From NCBI RefSeq assembly GCF_946223165.1, contig NZ_CAMIBP010000025.1, positions 1 through 42,477 on the forward strand: a DNA stretch of 42,477 nucleotides. Reading direction: 5' to 3'. This stretch comes from an uncultured Corynebacterium sp. Lineage in GTDB: Bacteria; Actinomycetota; Actinomycetes; Mycobacteriales; Mycobacteriaceae. The notes under the pieces are model-generated. The model was not told where the DNA came from. It searched no databases and was given only the letters and a program-made list of their open reading frames with translations. The position numbers and the translations under genes were made by a program. This document shows, in pieces, positions 7,284-16,024 of the stretch (positions are counted from its first letter, which is position 1; every line of letters begins with the position of its first letter).

Positions 7284-7292
7284 GAAGGCGCC

Positions 7293-9113
7293 ATGTCGGC
7301 TACCCCTGCACGCACACACAACTCCCCCACCACCGGCGGCAACCGGGACCACGCCGTGGACAATTCCGCCGAACTGAGCGGTGAGATTCACCCCAAGCAC
7401 TCGTACGCGCCCATCCGGCGCAACGGGCTCGAGGTGCCGGAGACCGAAATCCGCCTGGATGACTCTCCCACCGGCCCCAACGAACCATTCCGTATTTATC
7501 GCACCCGCGGCCCGGAGTGCTCACCGGAGGTCGGCCTGCCGGGCCTGCGCACCGAGTGGATTACCGCGCGCGGCGACGTCGAGGAGTACCAGGGGCGTGC
7601 CCGCGATCTCGCCGACGATGGCCGCTCCGCACAACGCCGCGGCGCCGCCTCCCAGGAGTGGAAGGGCGCCCGCCGCGCTCCCCTGCGGGCCGGGGAGGGC
7701 AAGCGGGTAACCCAGATGCACTATGCCCGTCAGGGCATCATCACCAAGGAAATGGAGTTCGTCGCGCTGCGCGAACACTGTGACCCCGAGTTCGTGCGCT
7801 CCGAGGTCGCCCGCGGGCGCGCCATCATCCCCAGCAACATCAACCACCCCGAATCTGAGCCCATGATCATCGGGCGGAAGTTCCTCACCAAGATCAACGC
7901 CAACATCGGAAACTCGGCGGTCACCAGTTCGATCGCCGAGGAGGTCTCCAAGCTGCGCTGGGCCACGCGCTGGGGCGCGGACACCGTCATGGACTTGTCC
8001 ACCGGCGATGATATCCACACCACGCGCGAGTGGATCCTGCGGAATTCGCCGGTTCCCATCGGCACGGTCCCTATCTACCAGGCTCTGGAAAAGGTGGGCG
8101 GCATCGCCGAGGATCTCACGTGGGAGATCTTCCGCGACACCGTTATCGAACAATGCGAGCAGGGCGTGGATTACATGACCATCCACGCCGGCGTCTTGCT
8201 TCCGTACATTCCGCTGACCACGAACCGCGTCACCGGCATCGTCTCCCGCGGCGGCTCCATCATGGCGGGCTGGTGCCTCGCCCATCACAAGGAGTCCTTC
8301 CTCTATGAGAACTTCGACGAGCTCTGCGAGATTTTCGCGCGCTACGACGTCGCGTTCTCCCTGGGCGATGGCCTGCGCCCGGGCAGCCTGGCGGACGCCA
8401 ACGACACCGCGCAATTCGCGGAATTGAAAACCATCGGTGAGCTCACCCGGCGCGCCTGGGAGTACGACGTCCAGGTCATGGTGGAGGGGCCCGGACACGT
8501 CCCGCTCAACATGATCCAAGAAAATAACGAGCTCGAGCAGGACTGGGCCTCCGACGCCCCCTTTTATACGCTGGGCCCACTGGTCACGGACATCGCGCCC
8601 GGCTACGACCACATCACCTCCGCCATCGGCGCCGCGCACATTGCCATGGGTGGCACGGCCATGCTGTGCTACGTCACACCGAAAGAACACCTGGGGCTTC
8701 CCAACCGCGATGACGTCAAGACCGGCGTCATCACCTATAAGCTCGCCGCCCACGCGGCCGACGTGGCCAAGGGGCATCCGGGCGCCCGCGCCTGGGACGA
8801 CGCCATGAGCAAGGCGCGCTTCGAGTTCCGCTGGCACGATCAGTTCGCGCTCTCCCTTGACCCAGATACCGCGCAGGAGTACCACGACGAGACCCTGCCG
8901 GCGGAACCCGCCAAGACCGCGCACTTCTGTTCGATGTGTGGGCCGAAGTTCTGCTCCATGCGCATTAGCCAGGACATCCGCGACACGTTCAAGGATCAGC
9001 TGGGCATGCCCACGGTGCCCGGCGCCGCGGCGCAGGCCGGCGAGCGGGCCATGTCCGCCGAGTTCAAGGCGCACGGCTCGCAGCTGTACCAGGAGGAGAC
9101 GGCCCGTGCTTGA
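7293..9113 (+). CDS. thiC: Phosphomethylpyrimidine synthase ThiC
   Basis: ThiC is a radical-SAM enzyme that rearranges aminoimidazole ribotide into HMP-phosphate, the pyrimidine half of thiamine. The 606-residue length is typical. The C-terminal CSMCGPKFC (C546, C549, C554) is the CX2CX4C motif that binds the 4Fe-4S cluster. Conserved blocks include GNSAVTSSIAEEV, MDLSTGDDIHTTR and VMVEGPGHVPLN. The ATG at 7293 follows GAGGAAGG directly after the TPP riboswitch. It is the first gene of a six-gene operon whose genes overlap or nearly abut, apart from a 34-nt gap before thiS. No thiD kinase or thiM gene is present in the window. Confidence 0.98.
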   Translation: MSATPARTHNSPTTGGNRDHAVDNSAELSGEIHPKHSYAPIRRNGLEVPETEIRLDDSPTGPNEPFRIYRTRGPECSPEVGLPGLRTEWITARGDVEEYQGRARDLADDGRSAQRRGAASQEWKGARRAPLRAGEGKRVTQMHYARQGIITKEMEFVALREHCDPEFVRSEVARGRAIIPSNINHPESEPMIIGRKFLTKINANIGNSAVTSSIAEEVSKLRWATRWGADTVMDLSTGDDIHTTREWILRNSPVPIGTVPIYQALEKVGGIAEDLTWEIFRDTVIEQCEQGVDYMTIHAGVLLPYIPLTTNRVTGIVSRGGSIMAGWCLAHHKESFLYENFDELCEIFARYDVAFSLGDGLRPGSLADANDTAQFAELKTIGELTRRAWEYDVQVMVEGPGHVPLNMIQENNELEQDWASDAPFYTLGPLVTDIAPGYDHITSAIGAAHIAMGGTAMLCYVTPKEHLGLPNRDDVKTGVITYKLAAHAADVAKGHPGARAWDDAMSKARFEFRWHDQFALSLDPDTAQEYHDETLPAEPAKTAHFCSMCGPKFCSMRISQDIRDTFKDQLGMPTVPGAAAQAGERAMSAEFKAHGSQLYQEETARA

Positions 9114-9798
9114 TCTCCGGTGCTACTTCGTCACCGGGCGGCTCGATGCCCCAGGTGTGTCCCGCGGCCCCGGCGCATCACGGTCCGTCGTCGACATCGC
9201 CGCCGCTGCGGCGCGGGGCGGGGCAGGCGTGGTGCAGGTGCGATCCAAGCCGGTGTCGGCGCGCGAGCTGTACACGCTGGGCGATGCCGTCTCCCGCGCC
9301 GTCGCCCTGGCTAATCCGGTCACGCGCGTGCTCATCGATGACCGCGTGGACATTGCGCTCGCGCTCCGCGCGGACGGCGCGCCCATCCACGGGGTCCACC
9401 TCGGCCAGGACGACGTGCCCGTGCGAGCGGCCCGCCGACTGCTAGGGCCCGACGCGGTCATCGGTCTCACCACGGGAACCGCGGAGCTCGTGGCCGCGGC
9501 CAACGCGGAGGCGGAGTTCATCGATTACGTCGGCTGCGGCCCCTTTCGCGCGACGCCGACGAAGGAGTCCGGACGCCCGCCGTTGGGCCTCGCCGGCTAC
9601 CCCGACCTCGTGGCTTCCTCGCGCGTCCCGCTCGTCGCCATCGGCGACGTCACGGTGGACGATGCCGCCGCGCTTGCGGCGACGGGCGTGGCGGGGCTGG
9701 CGGTTGTCCGCGGCATCATGAATGCGCCCGACCCCCAGGGGTATTGCGCCGAGCTCATCCGCCGTTTCGAGGAGGGCCGCACCCATGGCGGCAAGTAG
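9106..9798 (+). CDS. thiE: Thiamine-phosphate synthase ThiE
   Basis: ThiE joins HMP-pyrophosphate and thiazole phosphate to make thiamine phosphate. The 230-residue TIM barrel has VVQVRSKPVS near the pyrophosphate site, LIDDRVDIAL, GVHLGQDDVP and YVGCGPFRATPTK, all standard, ending with AIGDV and GLAVVRGI. Start is the GTG at 9106, which overlaps the thiC stop by 8 nt and has AGGAGGAG upstream within thiC. The overlap implies translational coupling with thiC. Confidence 0.96.
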   Translation: MLDLRCYFVTGRLDAPGVSRGPGASRSVVDIAAAAARGGAGVVQVRSKPVSARELYTLGDAVSRAVALANPVTRVLIDDRVDIALALRADGAPIHGVHLGQDDVPVRAARRLLGPDAVIGLTTGTAELVAAANAEAEFIDYVGCGPFRATPTKESGRPPLGLAGYPDLVASSRVPLVAIGDVTVDDAAALAATGVAGLAVVRGIMNAPDPQGYCAELIRRFEEGRTHGGK

Positions 9799-10957
9799 CG
9801 CCCGCGGCACCGTCATCGTCGTCGGCGCCGGCAGCGTGGGACTGGCCACCGCCGTCGAGCTCGCGCACGCGGGTTATTCGGTCACCGTCCTCGATCCCGC
9901 CCCGGCCTCCGGCGCGACGCATCACGCCGGGGGCATGCTCGCCCCCGCGGCCGAGGTGGTCTACCAACAGGATCCGCTCTTTCCGCTCATGCAGGCCTCC
10001 GGCGCCTGGTATCCGGCGTTGCTCGAGCTCGTCGGCGCGCACAGCGCGCTGCCCACGGGGTACCGGGACGAGGGCACCCTCGTTGTCGCCACGGATCGCG
10101 CCGACGCGCAGCATCTCCACAAGCTGCTTGATTACCAGCGCGCCCACGGGATGGAGGTCGAGCGCCTCACCGTGAGCCAGGCGCGCTCCCTGGAACCGGC
10201 GCTCACTCCGCGGCTGGCGGGCGCGGTCTCCATTCCCGGCGACACGCAGGTCTTCCCCCGGCAGTGGGCCCGCGCGCTCCGCAGCGCCGCCGAGGCTCTC
10301 AGGGTCGTGTTCGTCGCCGAGGCTGCCCAGTCCATCGATACCGCCGGCGAGACAGCCGCGATTATGACCCCGGGCCACACGCTGCATGCCGATCACGTCG
10401 TACTCGCCGCGGGGCTGGGCGCCGGCGCCATCGCCGGGTGGTACGAGCCGCTGGGCTTTGCCTCCTGTCCCCTGCAACTGCGGCCTGTCTACGGGGACAT
10501 CTTGCGGCTGCGCGTGCCGGAGCATGCGCGGCCGCTGCTCACCCGGGTCGTACGCGGGTTCGTCGAGGACCGTCCCGTGTACATCATCCCGCGTGCGGAT
10601 GGGACGGTGGCCGTCGGCGCCACGAGCAGGGAAGACGATCTCGCGGCGCCGCGCGTTGAGGGGGTTCATCGTCTCCTCGACGATGCCCTGCGCCTGGTGC
10701 CGGCGCTCGAGGACTGCGAGTTCCTCGAGGCCACCACCGGCGCCCGCCCGGGAACCCCGGACGATCTGCCCTACCTGGGCCGAGTAAGCGACCGCCTTAT
10801 CGTGTCCACGGGATACTTCCGTCATGGCATTCTGCTCACGGCGCTGGCCGCGCGGTGCACACGGGAACTCCTCGACGGCACCGAGCCCAGCATCGATCTC
10901 AGCGCCTGCGCTCCCCTGCGTCACGCCGCGACGTCCCCGCCACCTGCCTCGTCCTAG
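9785..10957 (+). CDS. thiO: Glycine oxidase ThiO
   Basis: ThiO is an FAD enzyme that oxidises glycine to the imine needed for the thiazole ring of thiamine. The 390-residue protein opens with the Rossmann FAD motif VIVVGAGSVGLATAVELAHAG, then has ATHHAGGMLAPAAE, which is typical of the DAO family. Near the C-terminus come ATTGARPGTPDDLPYLG and STGYFRHGILL. The ATG at 9785 overlaps the thiE stop by 14 nt and has GGAGGG 8 nt upstream. The use of ThiO rather than ThiH suggests aerobic metabolism. Confidence 0.95.
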   Translation: MAASSARGTVIVVGAGSVGLATAVELAHAGYSVTVLDPAPASGATHHAGGMLAPAAEVVYQQDPLFPLMQASGAWYPALLELVGAHSALPTGYRDEGTLVVATDRADAQHLHKLLDYQRAHGMEVERLTVSQARSLEPALTPRLAGAVSIPGDTQVFPRQWARALRSAAEALRVVFVAEAAQSIDTAGETAAIMTPGHTLHADHVVLAAGLGAGAIAGWYEPLGFASCPLQLRPVYGDILRLRVPEHARPLLTRVVRGFVEDRPVYIIPRADGTVAVGATSREDDLAAPRVEGVHRLLDDALRLVPALEDCEFLEATTGARPGTPDDLPYLGRVSDRLIVSTGYFRHGILLTALAARCTRELLDGTEPSIDLSACAPLRHAATSPPPASS

Positions 10958-10991
10958 CCCCCCCAACCGAACCACGTCCCCAGGAGAACCC

Positions 10992-11189
10992 ATGCACATC
11001 ACCCTCAACGGCGCCTCGCACGCCACCGACTCTCCCACCCTTGCCGATCTCGTCACCGAGCTCTCGCTTACGCCCAAGGGCACCGCGGTCGCCGTCGGGG
11101 GCGCGGTCATCCCGCACGACCGCTGGTCTGATACCGCCCTTCGCGAGGGCGATGTCGTCGACGTTCTCACCGCGATTCAAGGAGGATAA
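10992..11189 (+). CDS. thiS: Sulfur carrier protein ThiS
   Basis: ThiS is a 65-residue ubiquitin-like protein. ThiF adenylates its C-terminal Gly-Gly, which is then converted to a thiocarboxylate that supplies sulfur for the thiazole. The sequence MHITLNGASH...VDVLTAIQGG ends in the required GG. The ATG at 10992 follows AGGAG. The last codons (CAA GGA GGA) also form the ribosome-binding site of thiG, whose ATG directly follows the TAA stop. Confidence 0.95.
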   Translation: MHITLNGASHATDSPTLADLVTELSLTPKGTAVAVGGAVIPHDRWSDTALREGDVVDVLTAIQGG

Positions 11190-11975
11190 ATGCTGCGCAT
11201 CGCCGACAAGGAACTGCAGTCACACCTCATCATGGGCACCGGCGGCGCGACGAGCTTCGCCGCCCTCGAAGAGGCGCTCGTCGCGGCCGGGACCGAGATG
11301 ACCACGGTCTCCATGCGCCGCCACAGCGCCACCACCGCCGCGCACGGCGAGTCCATCTTCGAGCTCCTTAGCCGCCTGGGCATCGCTCTCCTGCCCAACA
11401 CCGCCGGCTGCCGCACCGCGCGCGACGCCGTGATCACCGCGCGCTTGGCCCGCGAGGCGTTGGGGACCAGTTGGGTCAAGGTCGAGGTCATCGCGGACGA
11501 GCACACGTTGCTGCCGGACGTCGTCGAGACTCTCGACGCCACGGAGCAGCTCGCCGCCGAGGGATTCACCGTGATGGCCTACACCAGCGACGATCCGGTC
11601 GCCGCGCTGCGCCTCGAGGACGCGGGCGCCGCCGCCGTCATGCCGCTCGGTGCCCCGATCGGCACCGGCCTGGGCATCCTCAATCCCCATAACATTGAGC
11701 TCATTTGCTCCCGCGCCTCGGTGCCCGTGCTCATCGATGCCGGCGTCGGCACGGCCTCCGATGCCGCCCTCGCCATGGAGCTCGGCTGCTCCGGGGTCCT
11801 GCTGGCCAGCGCCATCAACCGATGCCAGGACCCCACGGCAATGGCGCACGCCATGCGACACGCGGTGGAGGCAGGACGCCTAGCACGTCAGGCCGGTCGC
11901 ATCCCCCGGCGCGAACATGCCCTCGCGTCCTCGCCCACGGAGGGCCTCGCTACCTGGGCGGAGTCCGTCCTATGA
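11190..11975 (+). CDS. thiG: Thiazole synthase ThiG
   Basis: ThiG condenses deoxyxylulose 5-phosphate, dehydroglycine and ThiS-borne sulfur into thiazole phosphate. The 261-residue TIM barrel contains K97 (WVKVEVI), the Schiff-base lysine, and the conserved blocks LIMGTGG, PNTAGCRTARDAV, MPLGAPIGTG and VPVLIDAGVGTASDAA. It starts immediately after the thiS stop and its own stop overlaps the thiF start (ATGA), so thiS-thiG-thiF should be translated in a coupled way. Confidence 0.97.
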   Translation: MLRIADKELQSHLIMGTGGATSFAALEEALVAAGTEMTTVSMRRHSATTAAHGESIFELLSRLGIALLPNTAGCRTARDAVITARLAREALGTSWVKVEVIADEHTLLPDVVETLDATEQLAAEGFTVMAYTSDDPVAALRLEDAGAAAVMPLGAPIGTGLGILNPHNIELICSRASVPVLIDAGVGTASDAALAMELGCSGVLLASAINRCQDPTAMAHAMRHAVEAGRLARQAGRIPRREHALASSPTEGLATWAESVL

Positions 11976-13177
11976 GTCACCCCGCAGCGTCAACCTCCCA
12001 GCCCGATCCGGAGTTATTCGAGCGTCTCCGCACCGCCCGCCAGCGCCTCGTTCCGGACTTCGGCTCGGACGGCCAGCGGCGCCTGGCGGGCGCCCATGTG
12101 CTGGTGGTGGGCGTCGGAGGCCTCGGCTGCCCGGTGGTCCAGCAGCTCGCCGCCGCCGGGGTCGGCACGCTCACTCTCATCGACGATGACACCGTAAGCG
12201 TGAGCAACCTGCACCGGCAGATCCTCTTCGGCGCGGAGGACGTGGGCGCACGCAAGGTGGACGTCGCCGCGCGCCGCGCCCGCGCCCTGCAGCCCGGTAT
12301 CGCGGTCCGCCGCCTCCCCCACCCGTTGGACAAGGACAACGCCGTGGAGCTGTGCGCCGAGGCCGATCTCGTCATCGACGGCAGCGACACTTTCGCCACC
12401 AAGTTCCTCGTCGCCGACGCTTGCGAGGTCACGTCCACGCCGCTCGTGTGGGGAACGGTGCTGGGGCTGCGCGGCGACTTCGCGCTGTGGCACTCCGGGG
12501 ACGGCACGCCCGACGGCCGCGGTGTGGGGCTGCGCGATCTCTTCCCCGAGGCGCCTGTGTCCACCGACACCTGCTCGACCGCCGGCGTCTTAGGTGCGAC
12601 CGCGGCGGTGGTGGGCGATCTCATGGCCACCACCGCCATCGGGTGGCTCGCTGCCATACCCACGGTGGTTCCCGGGCGGGTCGTCTCCTTCGAATCGTTC
12701 CCGCCGGCGCTGCGCACGATGACCGTCGCGGCACATCCCGCCCGAGCACTTGTCGCGGACGTGCAGCCCGCGGACGGTGCACCTGCCGCCGCTGGCAACG
12801 CTGTCGTCGCTGCCGACGGCGCCGAGCGCGGCATCGTGGATGCGGTGGCGGCCGGAGAGGCGCTCCTCCTCGACATCCGCGAGCCCGAAGAACTGGACTT
12901 GGCGCGGCTGCCCGAATTCCTAGAGGACAGCCCCGCGCGGCTGTGGATGGCCTGGCATATCATCGCCGACGAGGAGATGGTGCGGGCGACGCTCACGAGG
13001 CTTTCTCATCGCCAACCCGAGTGTCGCGACGTCGCGGTCGTGTGCGCCTCCGGCGGCCGCAGCCAGGGATTCGCGCTCCGCTTTCGCCAGATCGCCGGGG
13101 AACTCGGCTTGCGCCTGCACAACGTCCCCGGCGGGGCGTCCGCGCTCGAGGGCCTGCAGCCTCGGTCCAGGGCGTAG
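11972..13177 (+). CDS. thiF: ThiF/MoeB-type adenylyltransferase with C-terminal rhodanese domain, zinc cysteines absent
   Basis: The E1-like N-terminal domain (about 20-250) adenylates the C-terminus of ThiS. GVGGLGC (47-53) binds ATP, and LIDDDTVSVSNLHRQILF and DGSDTFATKFLV are typical. The C-terminal rhodanese-like domain (about 285-401) has LLDIREPEE and the active-site loop CASGGRS with C358, suited to carry persulfide sulfur. The two CxxC pairs that normally bind zinc are missing: where GPCYRC is expected there is GVGLRD before LFPEAP, and no CPVCG follows RTMTVAAHPA. Length is 401 residues. ATG at 11972 overlaps the thiG stop. It ends 10 nt from convergent tex. A MoeB role in molybdopterin synthesis is possible, but the operon argues for thiamine. 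Confidence 0.92.
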   Translation: MSHPAASTSQPDPELFERLRTARQRLVPDFGSDGQRRLAGAHVLVVGVGGLGCPVVQQLAAAGVGTLTLIDDDTVSVSNLHRQILFGAEDVGARKVDVAARRARALQPGIAVRRLPHPLDKDNAVELCAEADLVIDGSDTFATKFLVADACEVTSTPLVWGTVLGLRGDFALWHSGDGTPDGRGVGLRDLFPEAPVSTDTCSTAGVLGATAAVVGDLMATTAIGWLAAIPTVVPGRVVSFESFPPALRTMTVAAHPARALVADVQPADGAPAAAGNAVVAADGAERGIVDAVAAGEALLLDIREPEELDLARLPEFLEDSPARLWMAWHIIADEEMVRATLTRLSHRQPECRDVAVVCASGGRSQGFALRFRQIAGELGLRLHNVPGGASALEGLQPRSRA

Positions 13178-13187
13178 GCCCCGGGTT

Positions 13188-15506
13188 CTAGCGGCCAAAG
13201 CCGGCGTTGCGGAGGGCATCGGCCAGCGAGCCGCCCCCGGCAGCGGAGCCGCCGCCACGCGGCGCCTTGCCGCGCTGGCCGCCGCGGTTCTCGGCGCGGT
13301 TGTCGCGCCCGCCGCGCTGGCCCCGCCCATCTCGTCCCCCGGAACGCTTGGGTGCCGGCTGACCGGGTTCATCGCTCAAGCGCAGGGACAGCCCGATGCG
13401 TTGGCGCTCCACGTCAACCTCCATGACCTTGACCTTGACCACTTGGCCGGACTTGACCACCTCGTGCGGATCCTTAACGAAGCGATCGCTCATCGCCGAC
13501 ACGTGCACGAGGCCGTCCTGGTGGACTCCCACGTCAACGAACGCGCCGAAGGCGGCAACGTTCGTCACCGTGCCCTCGAGGATCATGCCCGGGGTCAGGT
13601 CGGAGACCTTGTCCACGCCTTCCTTGAAGGTCGCCGTCTTAAACTCCGGGCGCGGGTCGCGGCCCGGCTTATCCAGCTCAGCGATGATATCGGTGACCGT
13701 GGGCACGCCAAACGTCCCGTCGGCGAAGTCCGCCGGGTTGAGCGCGGACAGCACGCGCGTGTTACCGATGAGTTCCGCGACACCCAGGCCCGTGCGCTCA
13801 GCGATGCGCGCGACGACCGGGTAGGCCTCGGGGTGCACCGCCGAGGCATCGAGAGGATCGCTGCCGCCGTTGATGCGCAGGAAGCCGGCCGCCTGCTCGA
13901 AGGCCTTCGGCCCCAGGCGCGGGACCTTCTTGAGCTCCTTGCGGGAAGCAAAGGAGCCGTTCTCATCGCGGTAGGCCACAATGTTGGCGGCGATGGTGGG
14001 GTTCACACCGGCCACGCGCTCGAGCAGGGCGACCGACGCGGTGTTGAGATCCACGCCGACGCCGTTGACCGCGTCCTCCACGACGCCGTCGAGGGTGCGC
14101 GCCAGGTGCGCCTGGTTGACGTCATGCTGGTACTGTCCCACGCCGATGGACTTCGGATCGATCTTCACCAGTTCCGCCAACGGATCCTGAAGGCGACGGG
14201 CGATGGAGACCGCGCCGCGCAGGGAGACGTCCATGTCCGGGAATTCATCGGCCGCGAGTTGGGAGGCCGAATACACCGACGCGCCGGACTCCGAGACGAC
14301 CACCGGAGTGGGGCGCTGGCCGCCGGCCTGCGCGATGAGGTCGGCGATTTCCTGAGCCATCTTCTCCGACTCGCGCGAGGCGGTGCCGTTGCCGACGGCC
14401 ATGAGGTCGACGGAGTGGGTCGCGCACAGTCCCGCGAGGATCTGCACGGCCTCGCTCCAGCGGTTCTGCGGCTGGTGCGGGTACACGATGGCCGTGTCCA
14501 GCACCTTGCCGGTCTGGTCGACCACGGCGCATTTGACGCCGTTGCGATAGCCCGGATCGATGCCCAGGGTGGCGCGCTGTCCCGCCGGCGCGGCGAGCAG
14601 GACGTCGCGCAGGTTCGTGGCAAACACCTTGAGCGCGCCCTCCTCCGCGCGCTCTTTGAGGCGCATACGAACATCGAGGCCCGAAGAGATGGCGAGCTTG
14701 GTGCGCCAGCCCCAGCGCACGGCATCGGCCAGCCAGCGCGACGCCGTGGTGTCGAGGTCGAAACGGTCCGCAATCATGCCCTCGTAGACGGCGTCGTCGC
14801 CGGCGTCGAGGTGGAGTTGCAGCACGCCCTCGCTCTCGCCGCGCAGCAGCGCGAGGATGCGGTGGCTGGGTAAATCGTCGAAAGGCTCGGAGAAGTCGAA
14901 GTAATCCTTGAACTTGGCCCCCTCTTGCTCCTTGCCCTCGACGACGGAGGCAGCCATGGTTCCGGTGTCAAACATGCGCTCGCGCACCTCGCCCACGAGA
15001 TCCGCGTCGAGGGCGAATCGATCGATAAGGATGGAGCGGGCGCCGTCGAGGGCCGCCTTAGCATCCTCGAAGCCGGCGGTGGTAAAGGCGGCGGCAAGCT
15101 CCTCCGGGGCGGCCGTGGGATCGGCAATGAGTCTATCGGTCAGCGGCTCTAGCCCGGCCTCGCGAGCGATGTCCGCCTTGGTCTTCCGGCGTTTCTTGTA
15201 CGGCAGGTACAGGTCCTCGAGGCGGGCCTTGGTCTCGCACCCCAGGATGAGCGCGCGGAGCTCGTCGGTGAGCTTGCCCTGTTCCTCGATGGCAGCGAGG
15301 ATCGTCTCCTTGCGCTCCTCCAGCTCGCGCAGGTAGGTGGCGCGCTCCTCGATGACGCGCAGCTGACTGTCGTCGAGCCCGCCGGTGGCCTCCTTGCGGT
15401 AGCGGGCGATGAAAGGCACGGTGTTGCCTTCCGCCAGCAGCTGCAGGGCCGTCGATACTTGTGATTCCTTGACGCCCAATTCCTGGGCGATGGTCTGCGC
15501 AATCAT
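13188..15506 (-). CDS. tex: Tex family RNA-binding protein
   Basis: Tex is a cytoplasmic nucleic-acid-binding protein linked to transcription. The 772-residue protein has the Tex N-terminal helical region (LAEGNTVPFIARYRKEATGG), a YqgF/RuvX-like domain (LGIDPGYRNGVKCAVVD), helix-hairpin-helix repeats (DLNTASVALLERVAGVNP...RKELKKVPRLGPKAFEQAAG) and an S1 domain (about 639-710). An Arg/Gly-rich tail of about 55 residues (715-772) is an extra, probably RNA-binding, extension. Start ATG 15506 has no Shine-Dalgarno sequence but TAGAAT lies exactly 7 nt upstream, suggesting a leaderless message. It converges with thiF with only 10 nt between. Confidence 0.95.
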   Translation of the reverse strand: MIAQTIAQELGVKESQVSTALQLLAEGNTVPFIARYRKEATGGLDDSQLRVIEERATYLRELEERKETILAAIEEQGKLTDELRALILGCETKARLEDLYLPYKKRRKTKADIAREAGLEPLTDRLIADPTAAPEELAAAFTTAGFEDAKAALDGARSILIDRFALDADLVGEVRERMFDTGTMAASVVEGKEQEGAKFKDYFDFSEPFDDLPSHRILALLRGESEGVLQLHLDAGDDAVYEGMIADRFDLDTTASRWLADAVRWGWRTKLAISSGLDVRMRLKERAEEGALKVFATNLRDVLLAAPAGQRATLGIDPGYRNGVKCAVVDQTGKVLDTAIVYPHQPQNRWSEAVQILAGLCATHSVDLMAVGNGTASRESEKMAQEIADLIAQAGGQRPTPVVVSESGASVYSASQLAADEFPDMDVSLRGAVSIARRLQDPLAELVKIDPKSIGVGQYQHDVNQAHLARTLDGVVEDAVNGVGVDLNTASVALLERVAGVNPTIAANIVAYRDENGSFASRKELKKVPRLGPKAFEQAAGFLRINGGSDPLDASAVHPEAYPVVARIAERTGLGVAELIGNTRVLSALNPADFADGTFGVPTVTDIIAELDKPGRDPRPEFKTATFKEGVDKVSDLTPGMILEGTVTNVAAFGAFVDVGVHQDGLVHVSAMSDRFVKDPHEVVKSGQVVKVKVMEVDVERQRIGLSLRLSDEPGQPAPKRSGGRDGRGQRGGRDNRAENRGGQRGKAPRGGGSAAGGGSLADALRNAGFGR

Positions 15507-15513
15507 TCGGACG

Positions 15514-15519
15514 ATTCTA
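15514..15519 (-). promoter_or_regulatory. -10 element for leaderless tex
   Basis: TAGAAT on the minus strand is followed by 7 nt and then the tex ATG. This is a near-consensus -10 at the distance that places the first transcribed base at the start codon. Confidence 0.65.
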
Positions 15520-15531
15520 GCAATCGCGCTC

Positions 15532-15549
15532 CCCGCCGCGTGCGGCGGG
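15532..15549 (-). terminator. GC-rich hairpin after the unrecognised gene
   Basis: A perfect 8-bp inverted repeat CCCGCCGC / GCGGCGGG, with only 2 nt between the arms, starts 6 nt beyond the stop at 15556. There is no U tract, so termination is inferred. It also occupies the -35 region of the tex promoter. Confidence 0.5.
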
Positions 15550-15555
15550 CGGGGC

Positions 15556-16011
15556 TCAGCAGCGCTGGTAGCCCGGCCCGAAGTCCTCCCCGCGATCGCT
15601 GCCGCCGAGGGCGCGCGGATCTACCTGAATGAGCGGTTCCACCAGCTGACCGGCACGCCACGCGAGCGTCGTCCCCAGCCCGAATTCCGTGTGTCCTAGC
15701 TCCGAGGACCCGTACCACAGGGTCCCGGCGGGCAGCGCGGAAGCGAGCACGCCGGAGGCCTTGCCCAGCGGCAGATCCGTCTTGGCGTTGACGATGACGC
15801 GATAGACATCCATGGAGGCCGGGAACTCGTCGAATGTCGCCATGTACTCGGCCACGAGGATGTTCTCCGGAGTGCAGGCGCTCGTCACCGGCTCGATGGA
15901 GATATCGATGGGCTCCACGCCGCCGGCGCGCAAGGCGTCGGGTAGCCCCGGCAAGAGCTCGTCCCACTCGCGCTTGGAGATAAGCACGGACAAATCGATG
16001 CTGACGTCCAC
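15556..16011 (-). CDS. Unrecognised protein between trmD and tex
   Basis: I do not recognise this 151-residue protein. It is acidic, with no signal peptide or membrane segment. Features visible are ISKREWDELLPGLPDALRAGG near the start, a run of alternating hydrophobic residues consistent with alpha/beta structure, and GEDFGPGYQRC at the C-terminus. The GTG at 16011 has AGGAGG 9 nt upstream, overlapping the end of trmD, and the gap to trmD is 13 nt. It is therefore probably co-transcribed with rimM-trmD. Composition matches its neighbours, so it does not look newly acquired. Confidence 0.75.
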   Translation of the reverse strand: MDVSIDLSVLISKREWDELLPGLPDALRAGGVEPIDISIEPVTSACTPENILVAEYMATFDEFPASMDVYRVIVNAKTDLPLGKASGVLASALPAGTLWYGSSELGHTEFGLGTTLAWRAGQLVEPLIQVDPRALGGSDRGEDFGPGYQRC

Positions 16012-16024
16012 GGTCTGCGGCCTC

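Noticed and set aside
7521..9074. Long minus-strand open frame (517 codons) opposite thiC
   Set aside because: It is a GC-rich shadow: Asp/Gly/Val/Arg/His-biased composition, no ribosome site or family motif, and complete overlap with the well-supported thiC.
9755..11170. Long minus-strand open frame (471 codons) opposite thiO and thiS
   Set aside because: Arg/Gly-rich antisense shadow without motifs; thiO, thiS and their tight overlaps explain the region.
13401..14873. Long plus-strand open frame (490 codons) opposite tex
   Set aside because: Composition dominated by Arg, Val, Asp, His; no family features; tex is unambiguous.
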